Assembly: GCA_033439255.1 (NCBI GenBank) | Contig: CM065884.1 | Location: 1-64,000 of the forward strand | Source of the DNA: Hericium rajendrae | Taxonomy: Eukaryota; Basidiomycota; Agaricomycetes; Russulales; Hericiaceae | Direction: 5' to 3' | DNA: 64,000 bases | In this document: positions 9,936 through 22,736 of the stretch, piece after piece | Numbering within the stretch: position 1 is the stretch's first letter | How the letters are laid out: each line of letters begins with the position of its first letter | Made by a program: the position numbers and the translations under genes | The notes under the pieces: generated by a model | What the model saw: only the letters and a program-made list of their open reading frames with translations | Told to the model about the DNA's origin: nothing | Databases searched by the model: none

Positions 9936-11677
9936 TTACTTGTTCGCAACCTGCAAGAAGCATCGAAATGAGGACAGCGCTACCGAATAGACACTAGAAA
10001 GGGACTTACGCGCAACACACGTCGTCCGCCGTCATAGCCATAGTCCTCCTCATCGTGGAGGCTCGGCTGACTATCATCATTTTCGACGATGTGCTGCATA
10101 TGCCCAGCATCAGGCGGAACGAGCTCGGCTTCGCTCTCAACCGGAGAGGGTGGGGTATGTGGGCGCGGGGAATACGGATTCGGCATTGTGGCCCCGGTGT
10201 CGAGGTATCCCCCGTACGCAGTGTCGTCGGCGGGCGCGCGGCTAGGTGCAAGCGCCGCCGGGATATTTCTAGCTTGCCGCTGTTGAGGCTGCGCAGGAGC
10301 AGTTTCTTGATAGTAAGGAGGCTGGCCATATGGCTGGCCCGAGGTATTCGAAGGGGGATAATGGCTCTCACTGCTCAGCGCATCGCGATTCGACGGGTTC
10401 GACGGGTTCCTCGCGACTCCAGGCTGAGACTGAGGCTGAGGCGGGTATTGGGCACGGGCGCTTTGCGATGCCCCACGCGTGAGGGCGTACGGATCATTAC
10501 CGACGCCCTGGAGACCCGCGGCAGCGAGCAAGTCGTAGCTGGGGTTCTGATTGTCCGGCACGCCCGTGTTGCCACGGTAGCGCAGCTGCTGCGAGTCCGG
10601 CATCTCGTACTGGCCAGGTTCGCGATTCGCAAATGAGCCATATGGGTCCTGTGGGTCCTTGCGGCTGCGCGCACGTTGCATCGCACCGACGCCGGCGCCG
10701 ATTCCAGCAGCGCCAGCAGCACCGGCGGCGCCGAGGTATTCCTGCGAGGGAGGTATGTTGGACATATTGTATGCCTCGCCTGGTTGATGGGACATGGGCG
10801 GCTGGGCGAACGTCCCATGGCTGCCGTCAGAGTAGCCGCCATAGCCAGTACCGGCCGTATTGCCTGAGGTATAGTCGAAATCGTCGAAATCAGGTCCTGG
10901 GGCCGCCGCAGCTTCGGCGGCAGCGTCATCGATCTCCTTGTCGAACTTTCTCTGACGTCGTCGGCGAATGGCAGCTGTGATGACCACAAATGCAATGACG
11001 ACAACGACAATGCCGACGACGGCAAAAACTCCCGCAACAGCACCCTTGTTGTGGAAGAAGCTGCGGGCGACACGGTCAGATACAGGGATAGACGTACAGT
11101 GAATGAGAACAACACTCACCCGTTAGAAGTGGATCGGTTTGATGGATCCGACGCACCCCCAGTAGGAGTGGGCCCTCCAATCGTCACAACAGCCGTCTGC
11201 GTGAACGTCTGCCCATTCGAAGTCACCACGGGAAAGCTTGTGCTCAAATGACTACTAGAGGTCGATTGCGTCGATGAAGAAGAAGTTGACTGGGCCGACG
11301 AGGACTCGCTCGAAGTGGTACTCGACGAGGATTGCGACTCTGAAGACGACGATGGGGGTGCAGACGAGCTTGTCGAGTCAGTCTGACTCGATGACGACTG
11401 TGAAGTCGATGGAGGCAACGAGCTGGTAGTGCTAGATGAGGTAGACGGGTCGGGGCTGGAAGAGGTAGACGGCTGGAGAGTGGAGCTCGTCGATGTCGGC
11501 TCTGGAGAGGATGTGCTCACGGCAGGCGACCTGGCAAATATGTTTGCACAAAAGGTAAAAACGTTATTATAGGCTTACGAAGTAGGCAAAGGAATCAGAG
11601 AGGTCGTGGCTACAGACAAAACGAGTCAGGCAATAGACAAGACGGACGGCAGAAGACGCACTCGTTCGGTCACTCAT
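9936..11677 (-). CDS. Mucin-like single-pass membrane protein
   Basis: The first large exon (11120-11530) encodes an almost pure Ser/Thr/Pro ectodomain, expected to be heavily O-glycosylated and wall-spanning. The next exon (10010-11060) opens with FFHNKGAVAGVFAVVG, then a hydrophobic helix, then RRRRQRK, a clear stop-transfer and basic cytoplasmic anchor. About 320 residues of Gly/Ser/Pro/Tyr-rich cytoplasmic tail follow. A 59-bp intron (9951-10009) leads to a tiny last exon ending VANK. Introns at 11061-11119 and 11531-11578 have clean ends. The start is uncertain: frame continuity needs another intron near 11610, and the ATG at 11677 is the nearest candidate, so no signal peptide can be shown. 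The architecture resembles fungal wall-stress sensors, but no WSC domain is visible. Function is inferred only. Confidence 0.75.
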
Positions 11678-12304
11678 ATTGGATTAGCAGAGGGGAGACA
11701 GCAACAAATAAAGAGCGAAGTGTTGCTGTCGGATATACTAGGAGGTATAAAAGAAAGAGGCCAGTGCAGCTCAGCTCTCGGAGGGCTCGAGCTAGATCGG
11801 GGCTGCTGCTAATTGAACCACCAACGCAACGCTGTCCATCTCCACAACACTGCTGGCACTGACTAATCTTTTCTCACACACTCCCTCCCTCGAAATTTAC
11901 TCTCTGCGCACCCCCGACGTGTTTCAAACACGAAGGCTGCGCATGCGTCAGCTGGATATCAACATTGTTACATAGGTCAGACGCGAGTGAAGCGCTCTTG
12001 CTTTTGTGTCGTTAGCCGTCCCAGGGCACAGGAACTGTGGGCAACGTCGCTTGCGCTCTGTCATTATATGTACATTTGCTCCGACAAGATCTGCCGTTCA
12101 GGCTGATCCTTGCCGAATATCGACCTCGACAACAGACGATCGAGGCTGTGTAGGTAACAACAGTACAACAGTAACCACCGCAACCAACCACCTGTATACA
12201 ATACAGGCCGATCTCTCGTCTCGCGATCGACCTCTGGGAATGTAGAAACACGATGTAGGTAAACATGTTCGTGAAATGAAAGCACGAGCCACGCACGCAT
12301 AGGC
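11678..12304. other. Intergenic region between membrane-protein gene and RPF2
   Basis: This should contain the promoter of the membrane-protein gene and the 3' end of RPF2, both on the minus strand. A plus-strand TATAAAAG-like motif lies near 11747, but its orientation does not suit either neighbour. Short frames on both strands show no family. Confidence 0.5.
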
Positions 12305-13508
12305 CTATAACGACTCGGCCCTCTGCCGCTTCTGCTTCGGCCCAGCGTCCTCCTCGTCCTCCTCGTCGGCATCGCTCTCCGCCCCACCAAGTCCCTTCTT
12401 CAGCCCCTTCATCTTCCGCGTCTGCAGCTTGCCCAGATCCTGCTTCTCCACGTGCAGCCGCCCACGCAAATCGCCCATCTCGTCCACCTCAAGGTTCTTG
12501 CGCTTCTTCCCGAGGCCCTTCTCCACGTCCTGCTTCTTCATCTTCGGCCGCCTCATCGCCGCCTTCCACACCTCCGCGTCCGCGGGCTGATGCCGCCGCA
12601 GCGCGAGGTCGAGCGACGGGCCCATCGGCACGAGCTCCACGCGCGGCGTGCGCACGCCCGAAGCAAGCAGCTTGGTCGTGTATGCCCGGATGTGCACTTT
12701 TGGGAGCTTCTTGGCGTCGGTCTGGTCGGCCCCGTCAAGGGCCATCGAGGTAGAAGTGAGGGAGTCGGGAGTTGGCGCGAGGCTGATGCTGATTACGTGC
12801 TCGAGGCCAGTCAAGTGGATCTGGTCGACGACTTCCCCGTTGAAGAAGTCCATGAGCAGAGACTTGAGCTGGATGAATCGTGGATGCGTGTCGAACAGTT
12901 CGGAGGCGAAATGAATCATTGGTTTATGGCCCGGTGCAGCTTTTGGTGTCTGAGATGAGAGTCATGTCAGAGGGTCACTTAGCCCGAAAGTAGAGAACGC
13001 ACCTTGAACTCGTTCATGCTAACAAACTTCTCTACGCCTACCTCGCACATATCAAGCACCTTCCCATCAAACGTCCGAACGAACGTCAGCCCATTCGGCC
13101 GTTTTTTTGTGCTTTGCCCCACGACGAACAACGATGCATCGTTCTTGTGCGACCAGAACTCAAGCGATGTTGCGTCCTCGAATGGCCGCACGGCGTTCTT
13201 TTTCGAGAATGAAATGGCATTCGGCCGCTTCAGCGCCATCTGCAAAGTAGCACATACAACTGGATGAGTGAGCAGTTCCGCACAGAGCAAATCGCACTTA
13301 CAAGCTCCTTCATCACATTGTTCACCACCTCTCCCGTGTGCGTTCCCCGTACGAAGATGGCGGTGCGAGCATCCTCGACTTCTTTGGGCTCACGAGCCTC
13401 CATTGCCCGCTTTGACCGCGCATTTTTGGGTTTCCTGAGTATTACGTTTCATCTGTGAGCAAGATACAGAAAATAAAACGGAGCTGCGACTCACACTACG
13501 CGCAACAT
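12305..13508 (-). CDS. RPF2: Ribosome production factor 2 (Brix domain)
   Basis: Four exons (13508-13495, 13434-13302, 13239-13003, 12949-12305) give 342 residues, close to the usual size. The start MLRVVKPKNARSKRAMEARE, reached through a 60-bp intron after 14 coding bases, matches the conserved Rpf2 N-terminus and fixes the start codon. The Brix domain includes KPMIHFASELF, DFFNGEVVDQIHLTGLEHV and PRVELVPMGPSLDLALRRH. The C-terminus carries the family's GRLHVEKQDLGKLQTRKMKG stretch and an acidic, then Lys/Arg-rich nuclear tail. Rpf2 works with Rrs1 to load 5S rRNP (5S rRNA, uL18, uL5) onto the pre-60S particle in the nucleolus. Nothing looks broken. Confidence 0.96.
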
Positions 13509-14914
13509 GGTATCCTCCTCGACGTCGAAAGTGAAAAAGCTAAGATCACGTGGAGCTGCTCTTGAGATAATGAGGTTCCCGAAAAGGAAAGCGATGTCTC
13601 CTACAATTTCCGTCAACTCTGCTCAAGCTTTCCAGTGAGCTTGCTCTCAAAGATCCTGCTCTTCTCAGTCCGTCATGATGCTATTCGGAAGACGAAGGTA
13701 GATCTGGATTTTTGCGACGATAACCATTATTTTCAGCGACAAATCGTACATGTGCAGCGTGACCACGAGTCGCGCCAAGGTCCGTCCTCACTTCTGCCCA
13801 CGATGGTCGCAACATTACGGCGTGCCCCATCTTCCTCTTTCGCGGACTCTAAAGGTCAACACACGCTCTGACAACGACACAGACGCATCCATCCGGAGCA
13901 CCAACCACGCCGCCCAGCCCGGCGGCGCATCCTTCTTGGTTCCCCATGCCCGTAACGCACTCATAACGCCACCGCCGCACGCATGACGCTGTTTTGCCGG
14001 CCCGCGCACGCACACCTGCCTGCTCGAGCACCGCCAATCCAGACCCTCGCATCGCGCGTCTTCAGCCTTCCCACCACGGGATCGCGCCGCACTGCTCCCC
14101 TGGCATCCTCCCCCGCTCGGCGGAGGTGCCTCCCTTCATGCAGCTTCGGCCCCGGCGCCCGTCTTCTACTGCGTCCGAGACACAAGCTGCAGTGTCTGTA
14201 CAACTCTAACGGTAATCTCGCTGGGCCATCGTCGCGGGCGGACGTGTGCGGTTGAACCCCGTATCCTCAGTTCCTTCTGCTAGTCGAGCGACAAACTATC
14301 GTGATTCCGCACACCGCAGACCACCACCAGCAAGTGCATCCGCGCGGCAGAAGCGCTGCCAGGCACGCCGCTGTCAGCCCTGCTTCCAGAACGCTCAACC
14401 ACGACAGTACCACGACAGCGATGCCCCTTACACGACCTGCTTCCGTGCCTGGGCGAGCCCTGGCGAGCCAGACTCCCGCGTCCACGCCCACGCCAGCGCA
14501 GCGTCTGCAAGAAACGATTTGGGCTGCTTAAGGGGAAACAGAAGTAGCACTAGACGGTAACGACATGTTTCGCGGCGGGAGAGAAAGAAGCAAGGTCCCG
14601 TCGGGGCGGTAAAAAGGCGTGCGTAATCGAAGGGAAAGGCAGTATTAAAAGAAGGATAAAGAGTCAAGGAAGGAAACTGTACGCAACGATTCAAGGAACA
14701 GGAAAAGGTATATATACTGAATATGTACGAGAATAAAAGAAGTGATGAGGCGTGAGTTCAGATGAAACAAGACACAACGAGCCGTTTTAAGTTATAGCAG
14801 AATATCCTAGATATCAGCGATCACCCTGATCCCAACAGACAGACAAGCAAAAATTTTGGTAACAGAATTTTGGAGTCCGAGACTTACATAGCGCCTCCAC
14901 AGGCTTTCTTTCCT
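13509..14914. other. Intergenic region upstream of RPF2
   Basis: Holds the presumed RPF2 promoter and the 3' flank of the C2H2 factor. The part from 13.9 to 14.5 kb is GC-rich and open on both strands, but those frames are low-complexity Ala/Arg/Pro products without a recognisable family. From 14.6 to 14.9 kb it is A-rich, as expected for the 3' untranslated region of the minus-strand gene. Confidence 0.5.
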
Positions 14915-16976
14915 TTACACCCGCATCCCAACCGGAGAATGCGTCGGCGAGACCGAATAGCGCACGTCGTCGGCGGACGGCGAGCCAGAGGACGCGGACC
15001 GGGGCGACGCCGCCACGACGCCGCGGTGGCCACCGACGGCCGCGGACGCGTAGGCCGCGGCGGCACCGAGCGAGGAGCGGGGGCTGCGCGAGGCTGCGCT
15101 CGGGGCGGACGGACTAGTCGTGTACGCGCCTACAGCGGATCGAAAAACTGCTGGTGCGACTGTGGCGACGCTGCTGGCAGGCGATGCTGACCCGGAGGAG
15201 GTGGGGGATACGTCGTACTGAGGTGGCGGCGCATATACTCCCCGTCCAGCGAATCCCTGCGAGCCTGTTCGCGCTGCTCCTGCTCCCGCTGCAGCTGCAG
15301 CTGACGGTACTGTTGCTGCTGCAGCTCCTGTGCGTAGTGGTGGCGGGGGATCGACGAGTGCGAGTTGGGAGGCGGATGCGACGAGCCCGGATGAGGTGGT
15401 GGGGCGCGAGCTGCCACCTGCTGTGCCTGTCGGTGGGCGTTGTCCTGCGGATACTGGTAAAAGTGGTCGAAGGGCATCTGGAGAGACGGGGTCGTTGCAG
15501 AGTTCCATGACGGAGAGCCGCCGAGATTGTGGTCGTGACTCGGAGCCACCGGCGAGGTCATAACCATACGATGACGATCCGCGCTCGAGAGCATCGTCGG
15601 ATCCTGGGTATGGTCGCTTGCGAGGGACAGCTGGGGGAGATGCACCGGGCCCGGATGATTGCTCGGCGAGTGCCGGCGGGTGGAAGGAAAATGGCGAGTC
15701 GTATGCGGGTCCACCGAGGGGAGACGTTGGGGCGTCTCCGAGATCGGCTGAAGGGTATCCTGACGCGCTGTATTGTGCGTGTGCTGCCAATTCACCGGAC
15801 CGTCCATAGAGGTGGCGAAGGGATAGTTCGGGTTGAGACCCCATTCCATGTCCTCCACCGATTGGGCCGAAAGAGGGGGGGAAATACGCTGCGGGTGCTG
15901 TGCCGGGGCGAGTTGCAGTGGATGGGCGTCCTGAGCCAATACCTGGTCCTGTTGGAATTGGAAGTATGGATTGTGCGGGGACTCCCCATTGAGACGGGGG
16001 GATCGATGAGGAGACGACGGCAGCGAGGGGTGGGAGGGATCGAGGATACGCGTCTGGAGGGTCGAGAGATGCAGTTGCGGGACGACTGCTAGATCCGGGG
16101 CGACCATTTGGGCGGGATGAGAGGTCGGTGGCGAGACCGAGCTCGAATGGGTCTCGTGAGACGAGAAAGGACTGCGTTGGCTGCCCGAGCTGGGGAGCTG
16201 ACGCGTTGGAAGATGCTGCTGATGAGGTAATAGTGGATGCGGCTGATGGGGCACGAAAGGACTGGCTTGGGTCACGAAAGGAATGACTGTTGACCGGCCG
16301 GGCATTAGGACGATCAACATTGGCGGTTTGGACGTGCCAGGTGCGGCCGGCAGCGTTGGGGTGGTACATGAGACCGTTGGTATCGGGGTCGCTGCCCTCG
16401 TAGCCAGTGCTGGTGCCCGGGCGCTGGTGCATCGGAATGGAGGATTGCATGTCCTCTTGCTTCACGGCGGACTCTAGACCGCTGTCGCCGCCGTTGGAAG
16501 AGGCGGGAGTGGCTTGGCCGCGCTTGCCACGCGTCTGGGTGGCTTTGTTGGCAGCGGCCATGCTGGCGTGAAGCGAGGTGAGATCGCGCATCATACGCTC
16601 GTTCTGCTCCTGCTTGTCTGCATGCACGGTCTGGGCGTGCTGGCGGAGGTTGTCGAGACGCGAGAATTGCTTGCCGCAGTGGCAGGTGAACGGGCGCTCG
16701 CCGGTATGTTTTCTGAGGTGGGGTTAGGAACGGTGGAATATGCAGCGGGAGATGATCAGGGGCCGACCTAATGTGCCTGGCCAAGTGCTCGCTCCTACTA
16801 AATACCATCCTGCAGTCGCCGTAGCCTCTGCATTGGAAGGTCTTTGCAGGCGCGGGCCTGTAGCGTTTGTTGATGCCGCCAGACTGGGTATTGTTAGGTG
16901 CGATGGGCTGGGAGGTATTGTTATTGGGGAGAAGGAGGGTGGCCATCTGGTCGTTGGGAGGGGGATCCCGGTCCAT
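14915..16976 (-). CDS. C2H2 zinc-finger transcription factor
   Basis: Two exons (16976-16768 and 16712-14915, intron 55 bp) encode 668 residues. The N-terminus has a pair of C2H2 fingers: [20 protein letters not shown] followed by [12 protein letters not shown], then [18 protein letters not shown] ending in H. The linker TGERP and the RSEHLxRHxR helix resemble the stress-response Msn2/Com2/Azf1 class, whose fingers read G-rich STRE-like sites. Splicing across AG/A restores RKHTGERPF exactly. The rest is long, disordered Ser/Pro/Ala/Gln-rich sequence with probable phosphosites and no further domain, ending SPVGMRV. It is a nuclear DNA-binding regulator; targets are unknown. The upstream region is unusually long (see 16977-20962). 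Confidence 0.88.
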
Positions 16977-19900
16977 GTGAGAGGAGGATGAGGAGAGGAA
17001 GGAGAGGAAGGCTATAAGGAAAAAGGTGCCTGACCCAATCCCTCCGTTACACAATCCAATTAAGGCACACCCTCCCCGTCGGACTTTCATTCACAGGCCA
17101 GCTTCGCGGGCCAGGCACGGTCACGGTCACGCTTCCTTTGTCCACCTCGCCTCTGTCCGCCTCTCCATGCCGCCTTTGCACGCCGTTTCTGTTTGCCTTG
17201 CTTTCTACCTATCGGCGTTGTCCACACCCTCTTTTTCGCAGTGATAGCGCCGGGATTATCGAGACTAATCGGTAAAATGCCGGGTCACGTTTCCGCGTTA
17301 TCTTTCCTTGCACGTCGCTATCGTCCCCACGCTCCGCTATCGTCACCTCCCCGTTCAGACATCAAATCCAGACGCGTCCATCCTACCCTCACATGCTCCC
17401 CAGTCCCCTCCCTTTTTCTCCCATTTCGGCCCCGCTTTTTGCGGCTGCTTTTCGCTTGATACCTTGCTAGCCTGCATACGCATCACTCCCACCCACCTTC
17501 CCCCATCTGGGCCCATCCCATCAACCACACCCTCCCCTTCGTTTCGTCCTTCGACGTGTCCCTGGGTAGCTGTGCCCCCCTGCTTTCGTGTATCCACCGC
17601 TCCTGGAACTCGTCTCTTTCCCTGATTCAACAATTGATCCGGTCACGCTCTCACATCCTTCCGGCCTCTCCGAGTCTTACGCTCTCTCTGTCCCCGCACC
17701 TGCCTTTTCTGCCTCCTCGCGCCGCCCTTCCCGCCGCCCACGAGCTAGACCCATTGCCTTTTACACATCCACGTCAATTCCTACGGCCTTCCCATCGCGT
17801 CACCAGCGTTTGCTCTTCCGCTGAAACGTGGCACCATCCGACGTTCGAGGAGCGTCTTTCTGCCGCTCGCAATTTACCTACCGCGTTGTCAAGTACCCAT
17901 GAGTCTTAGTTGCTGCTTTTACTGTACCCGCACCGTCCTCGCGCCGCCACTGCCATCAGCGCGTCTAGGCCCTGCACTGCAGACATTTTACTCTATCATG
18001 CCGCACGCATGGACGCCAATCGAATCTATCCCGAGTGCCGACCACGATCATCATCCATCACCGCATCACCTGCACCTGTCAGAAAACTGTCTCCAAAAAT
18101 GTGAAACGCGCTCGATTGCCCCGCACGTGGCGTATACGATAGTATACGATGTGCTCGATCGTCCTCGACACAATCCCGAGCGCACTAGCATACCCACCAC
18201 GACCGAGCAACCTCGCATAAATACCTCGCATCTATTCAACGCGCACAGCGGACGCCCGCCTGCTGCCAAGCCGGCGCTAGCCCAGCGCCAGATTGATTTT
18301 TGAATTCGTCTTTTCGGACGGCCCGCGCCGAGCGGACGTCGTCCATATCGGGCCGGCGGTGGCAATCGCCCTTGTTCCGCTTCTGCAGCATATGATGGTC
18401 AGCAGCCGATGCGAACCGGCTCCGGACGACAGGACTGCACGGATGTCCATGTTGAAGTTCGCGCCTTCTGTGCCTGTGCACATACCGACGCTGCGAGCCT
18501 GGCGCAGGCACCGTGCACAGGGCACGCGACCGATGGCGCGCACGGGTGTCCATATGTACGAAGTTCAAAAGGGCGCACGGTGGGGGGCGGTTATTACGCG
18601 AGGCGCGCGTGTTACCATGTCACCCCGCGCACTTTTTTCGTCGCTGCGTGCATGTTGCGCCCCGCTACCGCCTGTTCTCACACGCCTGCGAGCAGCCAGG
18701 CAGACAGCCAGGCAGCTAGCGACACCAGCGATCCCCCGCGCGCATCTCGATTCTCGCCGCACGCCAAATAGCCTCACACGATTCGCCATCCGGCACCATC
18801 GCGCGCTCTGCTCGCGCGTGCGGCGCTAGTGCGCCACGGCCCGCCCCACGTGCGCACGAGCGCGTGGCGCGTCCTCAGGTCTGGCCAGGTGCGCGTACAC
18901 GATCGGCCGCGCGCAGCAGAGGTCGACGCCGCACGATCGGGTGCGCGCCGCGCGGCGGGGCCGCTGCGCGTGACGAAGAGGGGCCGCACGTAGGCTGGGG
19001 CCATGGGGACGCGGGGCGAAGAACGTCGGTATCGAAGGGACGTCGGGCGGCTTCCCGCGAGCATTTGGGTTGCCGCGGGTGCCTTGCGCGCATGCGCCCT
19101 GTGAAGTCATCGACGTGCGATCGCTGTGGCGTTCCTGGGCGAACCCCGCTGCGCGACGTGCTCCGAGTCGTATCGTTGTGTGCGTGGTTCTTTGCATTGA
19201 CCTGGTGGTTGGGCGTGTGTATCTGCCCACGGCCTGGGCACGTCGCTCGCGCCAGGAATGGGCCGCGTTGTGTGGACCGTGCGGCAGCCGCGCAATCTCC
19301 GTGGGGCGTTCCCTTGTGTCTGATGGAAACGCGTGGGCTCCGCAGGTGAGAAACGCGAAGCACCACTTTTCATTATCGAGCCCGCCGGATCAGGGTTTGC
19401 GACCTGGGCGGCGTGATGGGCTTCGTTTGGCTCTGGCGAAGACGTCGGGTCTGGAGGCTTCTGCCTGTGTGCCTGAGAACTGGACCTTTTATCGTTTTCG
19501 ACGAGCGATTCGTCAGGGTTCGTCGCTTGATAGGACGTGGGCCATGAGGTCCACGTAGATAAAGTCGACCACTCACATCAAGTAAAACGCAGCATCCGAG
19601 CTGTCCCATCGATCGCCAGCAACAGTTGAATTAGTTCAATAGGCAGCGCCAAGTCAAGTGTCAATCAAACGTTTGAACGTCCATACATTCGCAGGCCCGG
19701 ACAAAGATGATCGCCGAGATATGCCCATCATGGCTCACAAACGTGAGACACGCGGTCTATACGCGTCCATGTCAATCTGACAGACCCGTAGAACATAGCA
19801 AATTTAGCAGTTAGTGCTTACTGGAGATAACAGCAGCGAAGGTTATGGTGCCCCTGCCGATTAGTCTGCGCGAACGTCGCCTGAGCTTCGGAACCTGGGC

Positions 19901-20962
19901 CTGAACGTGATGCGCTGCTGACGGCACGGATGTCCGTCCTGGCATCTCCTCTCACAGCCTCTCACCTGTCGACATCAGCCAGGCACGGTGCCCTTACCCC
20001 GCACTATGAAGCATCAGCAGCGTTATGATAAGCACGCCGGAGCCGCAGGAACAACGACAAGCCGCCGGCCTTTGCTATGGCACGTCGAACATGGTATCAT
20101 ATGAGGTGCGTTGCATATAAACCGGTGCACAGCATGCCGTTTGATGGGCGGGCATGGAGCAGTACGCTGCGCACGAGCTGAGAAGATTTGCGTAACCACG
20201 TTCCAAACGGATTGCTGCGCCGGGGGGTGCATGTTACGAAAATGATGGGTAATGGTAGAGGCTTACATGCAGACACTCGTTCTTGACGGCGCTGCAGCAT
20301 CAGCTTCTGCGAAGATTCCGGGTATCAATTGCCGGTCGTCCAGAGTCCGATGAGTGGACCATTCTCCATCTCATTCAATTCGGTTGTCGCGAAGACAAAG
20401 TTCTGAACTGTGCGGTTTATGGGCAGCCTCGAGCAGAAATGAGTGGACAATGGTGGTCGATATTCGTTGTTGACCTGGGAAGTTCATTAGAACTTTTTGG
20501 ATTGTGCGCGTTACGTAGATATTTCTGGATGGCGCTGCCAGTGGACCCCAGCGCTCACCGCACGGGGCGACAATCTTGCGGATTACGGCCGCAAGCTTTA
20601 TCGAGGGCATCGATTATCACTTTCATGGGATATTAGAGTGTATTGATCGGACACAAACGAGTTATTTGTCGCCGAACATATAGTGAGAGCCCGGGAACAA
20701 CGGAGGCGTAAAGCGTTGACTGGTGACAAGAAATCGCATTTTAAGCAGTGAGCAAAGAGAGAAGACGGAGTATTGAGGATGAGCAGACACAAGCTGAAAG
20801 CGAGCACTCTGTTCAACCTGGTATACCAAGGATACCTCGCCATGCGGCAACAAGAATGCATCCATGCATCCTGCCTCGAGGCCACGGGCCCCGCTCTAGG
20901 CCAATTGCATCAGCATTTCAGCGCTCAGCATCCATTGGGACGCCACCTAAATGCATCGGGGA
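16977..20962. other. Four-kilobase region without a convincing gene
   Basis: Next to the C2H2 factor, 17.1-17.9 kb is strongly pyrimidine-rich on the plus strand, so purine-rich in the direction of that gene; this could be a long leader or promoter. From 18.2 to 19.4 kb the sequence is very GC-rich and open in several frames at once on both strands, giving Arg/Ala/Pro-rich products with no recognisable domain. From 19.6 to 20.9 kb it is ordinary in composition. I tried simple splicing by eye and found no conserved family. A non-coding RNA or a lineage-specific gene remains possible. Confidence 0.45.
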
Positions 20963-22736
20963 TCACGATTTCGGCGTGATTGTGTTCGGAATTTCCAACA
21001 TCGCGCAGAAGGCGTCTGTTTGCGGATTCGGCCAGACTCGGGCTATGAAGACACGTCAAACCTTGCCCTTAATGATAAGAAAGAAATACACACGCTGCTC
21101 GTTCTGGTTCCGCTCTGTTTCTGAGGGTCCGGGCGCGGTCGGGGTGAAGGTCTGGCAACTGTCGATCCTCCATATGGTCTTGTCGCCCAACGAGTCCACG
21201 GTAATCTTCTGCGGGATGTTTTCTTCAACCCAAGCTCTTTCTTTTTTCACGGCATCTCGCGCTTGCGCTTCATCTGGGAACGGGAGCTGACGACGATTGC
21301 TTGAGAAGTATGGCTGGAACGCTTTGACGATGGATAGCCATTCGGGATCGTATCCCAGCGTCGCCGATGTTAGACCTTGAAATTGACTTGGAACAGGGAT
21401 GTCGACGACCTAGATCGAGACGGGGCTTTAGCACGCCTTGCAGAAGGACCACAAGAGGACAAACCCACTTCCAGATACTGTCGCTTCGGGAGACACTTGT
21501 CGAGAGCAAGGAACTTCGTTTCTCGTCTGGGCGCAGGGGGCGGCGGCGGCGCGTGGACCTCGTCCTCTTCTTCGTCGAGCAAAATCTCATCGGGGTTCTC
21601 ATGCGAGAAGTTCGGAGATTCATCGATCGGCATGCTGTCTTCTTTCTTTTCGGCCTCGTCCTTCCGATCCGCCGAGTCGTCATCCATATCATCAGCGATA
21701 TCGATTTCCTCTGGATTGCGTGCTGGCGCTGCGCTTCCATGCGCTTCGGGCACTTCAACGTCGTGGACGACGGTTGCCTGGAAGCGGACGTGCAGATGGG
21801 CAGAGAACCACCAGGCGGGCTGCAGAGTTCCGAGTAATCCCATTAAGGGTGGAGAACCGAGGGCACCTGTTTCGACATCTTTTCTGAAGAATGGTTTGCG
21901 CCGCAAAAAACCGTTGAGATCTCCGTGATGCTCGATCCCTTGGGGCCAATCGTGAGACAAGAAGATGTCAGGGATGGACAGCTACAACAAGGTAAGCACA
22001 AAACGAAGATTATGCACAAAGGCGGATCTGACCAAAGAAAGTCGCCGAATGTTATACTCTCGTATATGATATATGCTTCGCATCATGGATGGGTTATACG
22101 GTAGCTTTTCATAGTAACCTGATGAGGATGAGAAGCCGGACAGCCCGAAGAGTATATGCCTTACCTTGCCGAAAGTCCTGGGGCTTAAAAATCCCAGACG
22201 CACCTGCGATGCGGATTCCATTGATTTGAATGACTCCGGCGTGTCCCAAGAAGAAGATATTAGGCGCAATCCATCCGCCATGATAACTGCCAATGTCTCA
22301 GCCTGGGAGACGACTCTGGCAGATAGCACACTCACAGCTCCCAGAAGTAGTTAGATGCCTCATGATTCCCGCCTATGACTATCGTGAGGATTGGCGCCTG
22401 ACGTTCTCCTGTATAATACCTGCAAAGGCAACGCAGGCCGTCGAATGACTGACAATGAGTCGTATGCGCGTGTGATCTCACTTGGCAAAATCACCGAGGC
22501 GCCGATATTTTGGAGGAACGGCCATGCATTGAAGGTCATGATGGTTCCTTATGGCCTCGAAATCTCCACATATCAGGAGGACATCGACTTTGTAGCCATT
22601 CTTAGTCTCCAGTTCCTCGATGTGCTTGTATATCTCGTCCAACTCGCCGTGGCTACAACCTTCGACTGCGATCTGGTGAACAATACACTCAGCGTGGCAA
22701 ATCGGCTGGCTGTAAACTGATGGCGCTAACCTTCAT
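20963..22736 (-). CDS. DBR1: RNA lariat debranching enzyme
   Basis: Dbr1 is a metallophosphoesterase that cuts the 2'-5' bond of intron lariats in the nucleus. All signature motifs are present in order: GCSHGELD (Cys in place of the usual first Asp, as in Dbr1), [26 protein letters not shown] and [11 protein letters not shown]. An acidic Asp/Glu-rich and Pro-rich insert follows, then [17 protein letters not shown]. Exon 1 codes only for Met-Lys before a short intron (donor at about 22730), giving [11 protein letters not shown] and fixing the start. The C-terminus is best read with a last intron of about 50 bp ending near 21042, giving [20 protein letters not shown], a family-like tail; without it the frame stops at 21056. 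The gene has several introns. Confidence 0.93.

Noticed and set aside
10055-10980. Open frames on the plus strand opposite the mucin-like protein gene
   Set aside because: They mirror the low-complexity coding strand; the minus frame has a membrane span and clean splices, the plus frames have neither.
15130-16320. Second long minus-strand frame (396 codons) inside the C2H2 factor gene
   Set aside because: It lies in another frame of the same exon, lacks the zinc fingers and is Ser/Pro/His low-complexity.
18293-19558. Long overlapping open frames on both strands in GC-rich DNA
   Set aside because: Several frames are open at once because stop codons are rare in GC-rich sequence. The products are Arg/Ala/Pro-rich with no domain and no consistent splice pattern.
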